DNA from: Cellvibrionaceae bacterium
Lineage (GTDB): Bacteria > Pseudomonadota > Gammaproteobacteria > Pseudomonadales > Cellvibrionaceae
DNA: 8,475 bases
Assembly: GCA_025800435.1 (NCBI GenBank)
Contig: JAOXRV010000562.1
Coordinates: forward strand, 1 to 8,475
Direction of reading: 5' to 3'
A program made the translations under genes and the position numbers. Numbering within the stretch: the stretch's first letter is position 1; each line of letters starts with the position of its first letter. A model generated the notes under the pieces. It searched no databases. It was not told the origin of the DNA and was given only the letters and a program-made list of their open reading frames with translations. Shown here in pieces: positions 1 to 6,668 of the stretch.

Positions 1-2723
1 AGGTCGATATTGATATCGACACCGGTGTGGCCGGCAAAGGCCATCTCCGCCACCGTGGCCCACAGACCGCCGTCGCCCTTATCGTGATAGGCCAGTAACT
101 TGCCATCGGTATTGGCCTGCTGAATGACATCGAAGAAGGCCTGCAGCTGGCCGGCGTCATCGACATCGGCGGGGGTATCGCCCATTTGCTGGTACACCTG
201 GGCCAGAATACTGCCGCCCATACGGTTTTTACCATTGCCCAGGTCGATATACACCAGATCGGTACTGCCTTTATCGCTGCGCAATTGTGGGGTAAGCGTG
301 CGGCGCACATCGGTCACCGGCGCAAAGGCAGAAATCACCACAGACAGCGGCGCGGTCACCGCTTTATCTTCGCCCTGCTGTTGCCAAGCGGTGCGCATAG
401 ACATCGAGTCTTTGCCCACCGGAATGGTCAGGCCCAGTTCGGGGCAGATTTCCATGCCCACGGTTTCAACCGTGCGGTAAAGCTTTTCATCCTCGCCCGG
501 ATGGCCGGCGGCACACATCCAGTTGGCGGAAAGTTTAATATCGCGCAGCTGGGCAATCGCACTGGCGGCAATATTGGTAATGGCCTCGCCCACCGCCAAC
601 CGGCCAGAGGCCGGGGCATCGAGCAGCGCCACCGGGGTGCGCTCGCCCATCGACATGGCCTCACCGGCGTAGTTGCCACTAAAGGTATCGTAGGCGGCGG
701 TGGTGACTGCGCAGTCGGCCACCGGCACCTGCCAGGGGCCAACAAATTGGTCGCGCACGACCTGGCCGGTTACCGTGCGATCGCCAATGGTAATCAAAAA
801 GCTTTTACTGGCCACACTGGGGTGTTGCAGCACTCGGCGAATCGCTTCGTCCAAGTCGATACCACTGCTATCAAAGGCCTCGCTGTGATACTCGCGCTTG
901 GACGCCTCGCGGTGCATTTTGGGGGGCTTGCCGAACAGCACCGACATGGGCAGATCAACCGGCTTAGCATCGAAGTGGGTATCGTTAACAATCAGGGTAT
1001 CGTCATCAGTGGCGGTGCCCACTACCGCGTAAGGCGCCCGCTCGCGCTGGCAAATAGCCTCAAAACGCGCCAGGTCTTCGGGCTTTACCGCCAGCACATA
1101 GCGCTCTTGAGACTCGTTACACCAGATTTCCAGCGGGCTCATGCCCGGCTCGTCATTGGGCACATTGCGCAGCTCGAAATGAGCGCCACAGCCGCCGTCC
1201 TGGGCCAGCTCGGGGAAGGCATTGGAAAGCCCGCCGGCGCCCACATCGTGAATAAAGGCGATAGGGTTTTCGCCGCCCAGCTGCCAGCAGGCGTCGATGA
1301 CTTCCTGGCAGCGGCGCTCAATTTCGGGGTTTTGGCGCTGTACCGAGGCAAAGTCTAAATCTTCACTGGAGCTGCCCGAGGTCATGGACGATGCCGCACC
1401 GCCACCGAGGCCGATCAACATGGCCGGGCCGCCCAGTACAATCAGCTTGGTGCCGGGGTCAAATTCGTGTTGGTCAATATGCTCAGCCTTAATATTGCCG
1501 TAGCCACCGGCCAGCATAATCGGCTTGTGGTAGCCCCGGCGCTCGCCATCGAAGTTCATTTCAAAGCTGCGGAAGTAGCCGCAGATGTTGGGGCGGCCAA
1601 ATTCATTGTTAAAGGCGGCGCCGCCAATGGGGCCTTCGAGCATAATATCCAAGGCTGAAACAATGCGATTGGGCTTGCCGTAGTCCTGCTCCCAGGGCTG
1701 GGGCAGCTCGGGAATTTGCAGGTTGGAGACGGTAAAACCGGTCAGCCCGACCTTGGGCTTGGAGCCGCGGCCGACCGCACCTTCGTCGCGGATCTCACCG
1801 CCCGAGCCGGTGCCGGCGCCGGGGTATGGGGCGATCGCCGTTGGGTGGTTGTGGGTTTCCACCTTCATCAGGATATGGATGGGCTCTTGGCTAAACTGGT
1901 AGCTGCGGCTGTCGGGCTCTGGGTAGAAGCGCCCCGCTTCACTGCCAGTAATCACCGAGGCATTATCGGCGTAGGCGGACAGTACATTGTCGCCGCCTTG
2001 CTCATAGGTGTTCTTAATCATCTTGAACAGGGACAGATCCCGTTGTTTGCCATCCAGGGTCCAGCTGGCATTAAAGATCTTGTGGCGGCAGTGTTCAGAG
2101 TTGGCCTGGGCGAACATCATCAGCTCCACATCCACCGGGTTGCGGCCCAGGGTTTGGAAGCTGTCTACTAAATAGTCAATTTCATCGTCGGCCAGGGCCA
2201 GACCCAGCTCGCTGTTGGCCAGCACTAGGGCCGGTCGGCCACCGCCCAAGATATCCACCTCGGTGGAAGCTTTGGGGGTCTCGTGGCGGAACAGAGACGC
2301 GGCCTGCTCCAACTCGGCAAATACGGCCTCAACCATGCGGTCGTGCAACGCCGCGGCAATGGCATCACTGCGCTTAGCGCCGCTGACATAATAGGCAATA
2401 CCGCGCTCTACCCGCGTCACCTGGGCCAGGCCGGCATTGTGCACAATATCGCTGGCCTTAGAAGACCAGGGTGAAATTGTGCCCGGGCGCGGCACCACCA
2501 CATAGCATTCGCCGCTGGGGTCTTGCGCTGCCTCGCTGGGCCCGTAGTGCATCAATGCCTCAAGCACAGTCTGCTCGGCCTCGTTAAGTTCGCCCGTGAG
2601 CTCGGCAAAGTGCATATACTCGGCGTAGACGGCGTTTACCGCTGGATCGATAGCCTGTAGCTGCTGCAGAAGTTTAAGGGTGCGAAAAGAAGACAGTGCC
2701 GGGGCGCCACGGAGGGTCAGCAT
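1..2723 (-). CDS. purL: Phosphoribosylformylglycinamidine synthase (FGAR amidotransferase), C-terminus off the left edge
   Basis: The enzyme makes FGAM from FGAR, glutamine and ATP, the fourth step of cytosolic purine synthesis. Translating the minus strand from the ATG at 2723 gives 907 open codons running off the window. The N-terminus MLTLRGAPALSSFR and the stretch PRPGTISPWSSKASDI closely resemble E. coli PurL, as I remember it. Later landmarks are VETHNHPTAIAPYPGAGTG from residue 288 (nucleotide-binding synthetase core), HDVGAGGL near 492, VGKDSMSMRT with its Lys at 771, and HDKGDGGL at 880-886. The family is about 1,290 residues, so roughly 385 residues are missing: the rest of the second synthetase half and the class I glutaminase domain with its catalytic Cys. 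A GAGG lies about 12 bases before the ATG, a loose ribosome site; the start is supported mainly by N-terminal similarity. purL is divergent from mltF, as in E. coli. No frameshift is seen. Confidence 0.97.
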   Translation of the reverse strand, partial: MLTLRGAPALSSFRTLKLLQQLQAIDPAVNAVYAEYMHFAELTGELNEAEQTVLEALMHYGPSEAAQDPSGECYVVVPRPGTISPWSSKASDIVHNAGLAQVTRVERGIAYYVSGAKRSDAIAAALHDRMVEAVFAELEQAASLFRHETPKASTEVDILGGGRPALVLANSELGLALADDEIDYLVDSFQTLGRNPVDVELMMFAQANSEHCRHKIFNASWTLDGKQRDLSLFKMIKNTYEQGGDNVLSAYADNASVITGSEAGRFYPEPDSRSYQFSQEPIHILMKVETHNHPTAIAPYPGAGTGSGGEIRDEGAVGRGSKPKVGLTGFTVSNLQIPELPQPWEQDYGKPNRIVSALDIMLEGPIGGAAFNNEFGRPNICGYFRSFEMNFDGERRGYHKPIMLAGGYGNIKAEHIDQHEFDPGTKLIVLGGPAMLIGLGGGAASSMTSGSSSEDLDFASVQRQNPEIERRCQEVIDACWQLGGENPIAFIHDVGAGGLSNAFPELAQDGGCGAHFELRNVPNDEPGMSPLEIWCNESQERYVLAVKPEDLARFEAICQRERAPYAVVGTATDDDTLIVNDTHFDAKPVDLPMSVLFGKPPKMHREASKREYHSEAFDSSGIDLDEAIRRVLQHPSVASKSFLITIGDRTVTGQVVRDQFVGPWQVPVADCAVTTAAYDTFSGNYAGEAMSMGERTPVALLDAPASGRLAVGEAITNIAASAIAQLRDIKLSANWMCAAGHPGEDEKLYRTVETVGMEICPELGLTIPVGKDSMSMRTAWQQQGEDKAVTAPLSVVISAFAPVTDVRRTLTPQLRSDKGSTDLVYIDLGNGKNRMGGSILAQVYQQMGDTPADVDDAGQLQAFFDVIQQANTDGKLLAYHDKGDGGLWATVAEMAFAGHTGVDINID

Positions 2724-2789
2724 GGTAGTAAAGTGCCTCGTAAAACAGGGGGTTAGCTGGGTTTATTAAACTACCCAAAAAAGGCGCAT

Positions 2790-2818
2790 ATTGTACTCTT
2801 CGCGCTTGTGGGGGTCTA
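2790..2818 (-). promoter_or_regulatory. Candidate sigma70-type promoter of purL
   Basis: Read on the minus strand, TAGACC (2813-2818, four of six consensus -35 bases) and TACAAT (2790-2795, five of six -10 bases) are separated by exactly 17 bases. The start of transcription would fall near 2783, leaving a leader of about 60 bases before the purL ATG at 2723. No clear PurR-type operator (consensus ACGCAAACGTTTGCGT) is visible around it. This is a motif call only; position and spacing are good but the -35 is imperfect. Confidence 0.5.
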
Positions 2819-2939
2819 GGGCACTGAGCCACAGTATCGGCCGTACCGGCCTATGTCCTACGCTAGTCAGCCCCTTTGACCGCTCGCCAATCGATAAAGA
2901 ATCTTTACTGGCCCACCAACTGAACCACCGCTAAACTAG

Positions 2940-2969
2940 GGTATCTCTGAATAACTCGATGATGCTCAG
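2940..2969 (+). repeat. Left terminal inverted repeat of the MITE-like element
   Basis: This 30-base end pairs with 3172-3201. The four differences from the right end are all transitions (positions 3, 5, 20 and 24), and in a plus-strand RNA three of them would be G-U pairs. The core CTCTGAATAACTCG at 2945-2958 is perfect. CTAG (2936-2939) lies immediately outside. Confidence 0.8.
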
Positions 2970-3068
2970 CGGGACCCTAAAGCGTACAGCTGCAAGGCGC
3001 GCCGCGCAGTGAATGCCGGCCGCCTTTACAAGCGGCGCAACGCAGCAGATGTGCGCTTTAGGGCCCGC
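2969..3068. repeat. Internal hairpin A of the MITE-like element
   Basis: Arms at 2975-2993 (starting CCCTAAAGCG) and 3045-3063 (ending CGCTTTAGGG) match at 17 of 19 positions, with a perfect 10-bp outer part. GCGGG (2969-2973) and CCCGC (3064-3068) extend the stem across one bulged A. The 51-base middle contains further GC-rich partial pairing (GCGCCGC-like against GCGGCGC). The stem begins exactly where the left terminal repeat ends. Confidence 0.75.
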
Positions 3069-3075
3069 CCTTCGG

Positions 3076-3172
3076 GGCCTTGAGGCAAAAGCACTAGCCG
3101 CGTTGCTCACTCTCGACGTGCGCCCAGCATGCCTTCGAGCGAGCGCCTTGCTAGTGCATTTGCCTCAAGGCC
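3076..3172. repeat. Internal hairpin B of the MITE-like element
   Basis: Arms at 3076-3098 (starting GGCCTTGAGGCAAA) and 3150-3172 (ending TTTGCCTCAAGGCC) match at 22 of 23 positions, the single difference being an A-A opposition in the middle. The inner 51 bases hold a weaker continuation (GCTCACTCTCGA against TCGAGCGAGC). Between hairpins A and B, GCCC-TTCG-GGGC at 3067-3078 could form a competing small hairpin with a stable UUCG loop if transcribed in the plus direction. Confidence 0.8.
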
Positions 3173-3201
3173 TGAGCGTCACCGAGTTATTCAGAGGTGC
3201 C
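3172..3201 (-). repeat. Right terminal inverted repeat of the MITE-like element
   Basis: This is the inverted partner of 2940-2969, with the perfect core CGAGTTATTCAGAG at 3183-3196. CTAG (3202-3205) follows directly. Its inner end coincides with the outer end of the second internal hairpin (3076-3172), so the terminal stem and the hairpin are contiguous. Confidence 0.8.
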
Positions 3202-3367
3202 CTAGAATCTGCTGCCGAGCTATTGCTGAAACCGCTGTTCAGTAAGCAGGCAACACTGTCTGCGCGGCCTTGATTTCTAGGTGCTTGGCACCATTTATTG
3301 CTTAATCATGGCCTGTGGCGCTGTTAGCGTCTGCAATCGCAGCCAGAGATTCTTTGCCGCAAACTGT

Positions 3368-3391
3368 TTTGAGTTTGTATTTGAGTTTGCA
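3368..3391 (+). repeat. Two tandem 12-base repeats upstream of mltF
   Basis: TTTGAGTTTGTA (3368-3379) is followed directly by TTTGAGTTTGCA (3380-3391), differing at one base. The pair ends 24 bases before the mltF start codon. It may be simple slippage in a T-rich leader, or a protein-binding site in the promoter region; the sequence does not decide. Confidence 0.55.
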
Positions 3392-3415
3392 CAGTTGTTA
3401 GACACGGGGACTGCT

Positions 3416-4867
3416 ATGGCCTTACAGTTTCAGCCGATCGCACGCCACGCCCTGCGGGTTTGTCTGCTCGCCTGTGTCTGTGCCGGCCTGTTTGCCAGCC
3501 ATTACCCCTCGCAATTGGAGCGGGTCTTGGCCCGTGGTGAACTGACCGTGGCTGTGCGCGGCTCTGCCGGTGAAGCCCAAAGCGGCCGTGAAGATGCCTT
3601 TGATATTCAACTGCTAGAGGGCTTTGCCGAGCAACTCGGGGTTAGACTCAAATTGCAACATCACTCGGACTTAAGCCAGCTGCAACAATCCGTCGCTCTG
3701 CAACAGGCCGACCTGGGCGCAAATAATGCAAACTACGGCCAGTTATTCCCGGTTCGCTACGGCGCACCGTATCTGTACATTAAACAACTGCTGATATACA
3801 AAAAAGGCAGCCCCGCCCCTAAAACCCCGGCCGATTTAATCGGCAAAACCCTACAGGTCGAATACGGCAGTCACCATGCCGCCTCGCTGGCCGAGCTGCT
3901 ACCCCAATATCCGGATCTACGCTGGCAAGAGGTGGCAAGTACCGACAACCTTAACCTTATCAAAGCGGTACAAGATGAGCGTATCGATTACGCAGTGGTT
4001 AATTCCAATATGCTCGACATCAGCCGCAGCTTGTTTCCCGAGGTACGGGTGGGCTTTGCCCTATCCGCCTCCCAAGAGGTGGCCTGGTCGTTTAGCCAAA
4101 TTAAAGATAACAGCCTGTATCACCAGGCACGAGACTTTATTCACCAGGCCCACGCCAGCGGCCAGCTGGAGCAGCTGAGCGCCCAGCACTACGGCCACAT
4201 TAAAAAAATGGACTACAACGACGCGGTGGTATTCTATCGCCGTCTACAGACCCGCCTGCCCCAGTGGCGCCAGCTTATGCAAGACTCGGCCAAGGCCAAT
4301 AACCTGGATTGGAATTTACTGGCAGCAGTGAGCTACCAGGAATCGCACTGGAAAGAAGACGCCCGCTCCTACACCGGCGTAAAGGGGCTGATGATGCTCA
4401 CCAAGGCTACCGCAAAATACCTGGGGGTTGCCGACCGAACCGACCCGGCACAAAGCATCGAGGGCGGCGCCCGCTATATTAAAAACTTATACCAGCGCCT
4501 GCCCCCGGGAATTCAAGGCCAAGACCGAACCTGGTTTACCCTGGCCGCCTATAATGTTGGTTTTGGCCACTTAGAGGATGCGCGTATATTAACCCAGCGC
4601 CAAGGGGGCGACCCAAACCGCTGGCAAGAAGTAAAAAAACGCTTGCCGCTGCTGGCTCAGGAAGAGTTTTATAGCACACTCCGGCACGGTTATGCCCGTG
4701 GCCGCGAGCCGGTAAAATACGTGCAAAATATTCGCCGCTATTACGACATTCTGGCGTGGCAGGATGATATTGAAAAAAGCGCCAGTGCCGCCTACCCGCA
4801 AGATGGCGCCATAACTCAGGTTAAGCTAAAGCCCGACGACCGAGACTTGACCATGTCACTGCTGTAA
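3416..4867 (+). CDS. mltF: Membrane-bound lytic murein transglycosylase F
   Basis: MltF cleaves peptidoglycan glycan strands at the envelope with formation of 1,6-anhydro-muramyl ends. The 483-residue product has a hydrophobic N-terminal segment (about residues 14-27) acting as signal peptide or anchor. A solute-binding-protein family 3 module follows from RGELTVAVRG at about residue 40 to about 263. The lysozyme-like domain comes next, with YQESHW carrying the predicted catalytic Glu309, GVKGLMMLT at 321-329 and AAYNVGFGHLEDA further on. The order and motifs match E. coli MltF (518 aa). The frame is open from an ATG at 3281, but the ATG at 3416 is chosen because GGGGA lies five bases before it and the signal sequence follows directly. 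LLAC at residues 17-20 is a poor lipobox with too short a hydrophobic run before it. The gene is divergent from purL; an amidohydrolase gene follows 64 bases downstream on the same strand. Confidence 0.95.
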   Translation: MALQFQPIARHALRVCLLACVCAGLFASHYPSQLERVLARGELTVAVRGSAGEAQSGREDAFDIQLLEGFAEQLGVRLKLQHHSDLSQLQQSVALQQADLGANNANYGQLFPVRYGAPYLYIKQLLIYKKGSPAPKTPADLIGKTLQVEYGSHHAASLAELLPQYPDLRWQEVASTDNLNLIKAVQDERIDYAVVNSNMLDISRSLFPEVRVGFALSASQEVAWSFSQIKDNSLYHQARDFIHQAHASGQLEQLSAQHYGHIKKMDYNDAVVFYRRLQTRLPQWRQLMQDSAKANNLDWNLLAAVSYQESHWKEDARSYTGVKGLMMLTKATAKYLGVADRTDPAQSIEGGARYIKNLYQRLPPGIQGQDRTWFTLAAYNVGFGHLEDARILTQRQGGDPNRWQEVKKRLPLLAQEEFYSTLRHGYARGREPVKYVQNIRRYYDILAWQDDIEKSASAAYPQDGAITQVKLKPDDRDLTMSLL

Positions 4868-4931
4868 CTGCCTTATTTCTGTCTAATAACGATGCTATGC
4901 TGATGCCCAAAACATCAAAACAGGCTCAGTC

Positions 4932-6632
4932 ATGCTGCGACATCACCTCTTTGCGCTATTTTTTCTATCGGCTATTTGCCTTTCTGGCTGCGGCAACAAC
5001 AGCGAGCCCGATTTAATTGCCTTTAATGGCAATGTACTGACCATGGCCGGCCAGAACCCCGGCGAAACAACAATCGTCAGCGCGTTTGCCATTAAAAATG
5101 GAAACTTCAGCGCAGTTGGCAGTGATGCACAAATCAAAGCACTGGCCGGCAACAAGACGGAAAGGCTGGATTTACAAGGCCGCACTGTCGTCCCGGGTTT
5201 TAACGACGCCCATATGCACCCATTGGCGATGCCCAGTCAGGCCATCGACCTCAGCGAAATAGACAGCATGGCTCAGTTGCAAAATAGATTGAGCCAGGCA
5301 CTAAACAGCCAGCACCCCCGTCCTTACGGCTGGTTGATTGGTATGAGTTATGACGACACCCGTCTTGGCCGCCACCCCAACCGCGAAGACCTGGATAAAA
5401 TCTCCACCCAGGTACCGATCCTGCTGCTCCATGCCAGCATGCACCTTTGTGCGGTAAACAGCGTTGCCCTTAACAACGCTGGTGTTAACCACGACACCCA
5501 AGACCCACCAGGCGGTAAGTTATTTCGAGATAAAAGCGGCCAATTGAGCGGCTTAATCAGCGAGCGGCCAGCGCTTGAGCTGCTCTTTAACGAACAACAG
5601 CCACAGCCCTTTCCGCACGATTTAGCATCGGTGCTCGACGGCTTAGAGGCCTTTTACCCACTGGCACACAGCCTCGGCATTACCAGTTATGGTGATGCCC
5701 TAGTACCCCCTGAATTGGCCCTGGGCTATTTGCTCTCTGACCCCCAAAGTGCCGGAATGCGGGTAAACCTAATGTTCGATGGTGAAAAGATGCCGGCCAT
5801 TCAGTATTTTGTGGAGCTTAACAGCCTGCTGGAAAGTCTCGGTCTCAATTGGTTTAGCAGCCCTTGGCTGCGGGCGAAAACCGTTAAGCTTTTCCACGGC
5901 ATGTCACTATCCGGGCGCACGGCAAGACAGTTTAAACACTATCACGGCCGCCCCAACTACTTTGGCGAGGAGCCCCAGCGCGGGCAAGCGGAGTTGAACG
6001 CGCTGATCGAAGAGGTACACCAGCTGGGCATGCAAGCTGCGGTACACAGCAACGGCGATTATGAGATTGATATGGTGTTAAAAGCGATTGCCGCCGCCAA
6101 TGCCAGCGCACCGCGCGAACATCGTCACCGGATTGAGCACGGCTCGATTGTTAATGAAAATATTTTGCAGCGTATGGCCGAGCAAGATGTGGTGTACGCC
6201 CCGCACAGTTACATCTATGAAAAAGGCCCGATGATAGAGCCCTATGGCGCGCTGCTGTGGCCGCGTATGTTTGCCAATAAAAGTGCTTTTGACTATGGCA
6301 TTGTTAATGCCGCCAACTCCGATTACCCAGTCTCTGCGCTGCCCCCTTTGCTGCGCATTCAAAGCCTGCTTAGCCGCCGCAGCCGCGCGGGCAAAGTATA
6401 CGGCCCCGAGCAGCGTTTGAGTATTGAACAGGCGCTGTGGGCCTATACTATGGGCGGTGCCTATGCGACTTTTGAAGAGCGGTACAAGGGTTCAATTGAA
6501 ACCGGCAAATACGCGGATTTCGTGGTGCTGGCAGAACACCCAGGCAAGGTTGAAGAAGATAAAATTAAAGATATTAAAATACTGGCGACTTATGTCGACG
6601 GCATTAAACGATACCAGGCCAGCGCTGAATAA
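4932..6632 (+). CDS. Exported lipoprotein of the amidohydrolase-3 (YtcJ/NfdA-like) family
   Basis: The 566-residue protein starts with a short basic and hydrophobic signal ending in the lipobox LSGC (lipidated Cys20); Gly at +2 would favour release to the outer membrane. The metal-dependent TIM-barrel fold follows. VVPGFNDAHMHP gives the first metal ligands His94 and His96, VKLFHG gives Lys319 (the usual carboxylated or bridging lysine position), AVHSNGD gives His372, HRIEHG gives His403, and SDYPVS gives Asp464. The C-terminal segment GSIETGKYADFVVL returns to the small beta-sandwich typical of the family. Relatives hydrolyse N-substituted formamides and other amides, but most are uncharacterised, so the substrate cannot be named. 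Where many relatives have a DG after the lysine, this one reads HGMSLSGRTA. AGG at 4922-4924 lies seven bases before the ATG. It could be cotranscribed with mltF; its stop lies 36 bases from the convergent piuC stop. Confidence 0.9.
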   Translation: MLRHHLFALFFLSAICLSGCGNNSEPDLIAFNGNVLTMAGQNPGETTIVSAFAIKNGNFSAVGSDAQIKALAGNKTERLDLQGRTVVPGFNDAHMHPLAMPSQAIDLSEIDSMAQLQNRLSQALNSQHPRPYGWLIGMSYDDTRLGRHPNREDLDKISTQVPILLLHASMHLCAVNSVALNNAGVNHDTQDPPGGKLFRDKSGQLSGLISERPALELLFNEQQPQPFPHDLASVLDGLEAFYPLAHSLGITSYGDALVPPELALGYLLSDPQSAGMRVNLMFDGEKMPAIQYFVELNSLLESLGLNWFSSPWLRAKTVKLFHGMSLSGRTARQFKHYHGRPNYFGEEPQRGQAELNALIEEVHQLGMQAAVHSNGDYEIDMVLKAIAAANASAPREHRHRIEHGSIVNENILQRMAEQDVVYAPHSYIYEKGPMIEPYGALLWPRMFANKSAFDYGIVNAANSDYPVSALPPLLRIQSLLSRRSRAGKVYGPEQRLSIEQALWAYTMGGAYATFEERYKGSIETGKYADFVVLAEHPGKVEEDKIKDIKILATYVDGIKRYQASAE

Positions 6633-6668
6633 GCTCGGGCCGGCGCTTGAGTCATGGGGCCAACAGCA

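Larger units (their letters stand above)
2940..3201. mobile_element. MITE-like non-autonomous element with terminal inverted repeats and internal hairpins
   Basis: The 262-base segment starts GGTATCTCTGAATAACTCG and ends with the inverted counterpart, GGCACCTCTGAATAACTCG read from the other strand. The terminal repeats span 2940-2969 and 3172-3201 and match at 26 of 30 positions, with a perfect 14-base core (CTCTGAATAACTCG). The tetranucleotide CTAG abuts both ends (2936-2939 and 3202-3205), as a target-site duplication would. CTAG-type 4-bp duplications and ends beginning GG are known for IS5-family elements, so mobilisation by such a transposase is possible; that is inference. There is no transposase gene inside. 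The interior is almost wholly used by two further inverted repeats. CTAG is itself a palindrome, so it could instead be part of longer inverted repeats. I do not recognise a named family. Confidence 0.7.
2724..3415. other. Divergent intergenic region between purL and mltF
   Basis: This 692-base gap has no convincing protein gene. From left to right it holds the purL leader and candidate promoter (2724-2818), about 120 bases with only a 5-bp hairpin (GGCCG-TAC-CGGCC near 2850), the inverted-repeat element with its CTAG flanks (2936-3205), and about 210 bases leading to mltF. That last part contains a small hairpin, GGTGC-TTG-GCACC, at 3281-3293 and a tandem 12-base repeat at 3368-3391. An open frame at 3013-3273 lies mostly inside the repeat element and is not credible. 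No good -35/-10 pair for mltF was found. Confidence 0.85.

Noticed and set aside
3..20. Palindrome GTCGATAT-TG-ATATCGAC at the left edge.
   Set aside because: It is inside purL and follows from the codons for VDINID. Nothing else suggests a site there.
186..1358. A 390-codon open frame on the plus strand.
   Set aside because: It lies wholly opposite purL, whose minus-strand frame carries recognisable family motifs throughout. The plus product is rich in His, Gly and Ala with no recognisable domain, as expected of a GC-rich antisense shadow. The same applies to the plus-strand frames at 124-480, 1467-1658, 1716-2171 and 2283-2474.
2816..2824. CTAGGGCAC, identical to the nine bases outside the perfect core at the right end of the MITE-like element.
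   Set aside because: It is not followed by the CTCTGAATAA core, and overlaps the candidate purL -35. A single 9-base match is too little to call a remnant end.
3013..3273. An 86-codon open frame in the purL-mltF gap.
   Set aside because: Most of it is the inverted-repeat element, including both arms of hairpin B, so its amino acids are dictated by the repeat. It has no clear ribosome site and no recognisable domain.
3281..3415. N-terminal extension of mltF to the ATG at 3281.
   Set aside because: The extension would put 45 residues before the signal sequence and has no family counterpart. The ATG at 3416 has a good ribosome site and the signal sequence directly after it.
4868..4931. Possible separate promoter for the amidohydrolase gene (TATGCT at 4896-4901).
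   Set aside because: Only four of six -10 bases match and there is no good -35 at the right distance; cotranscription with mltF is equally likely.
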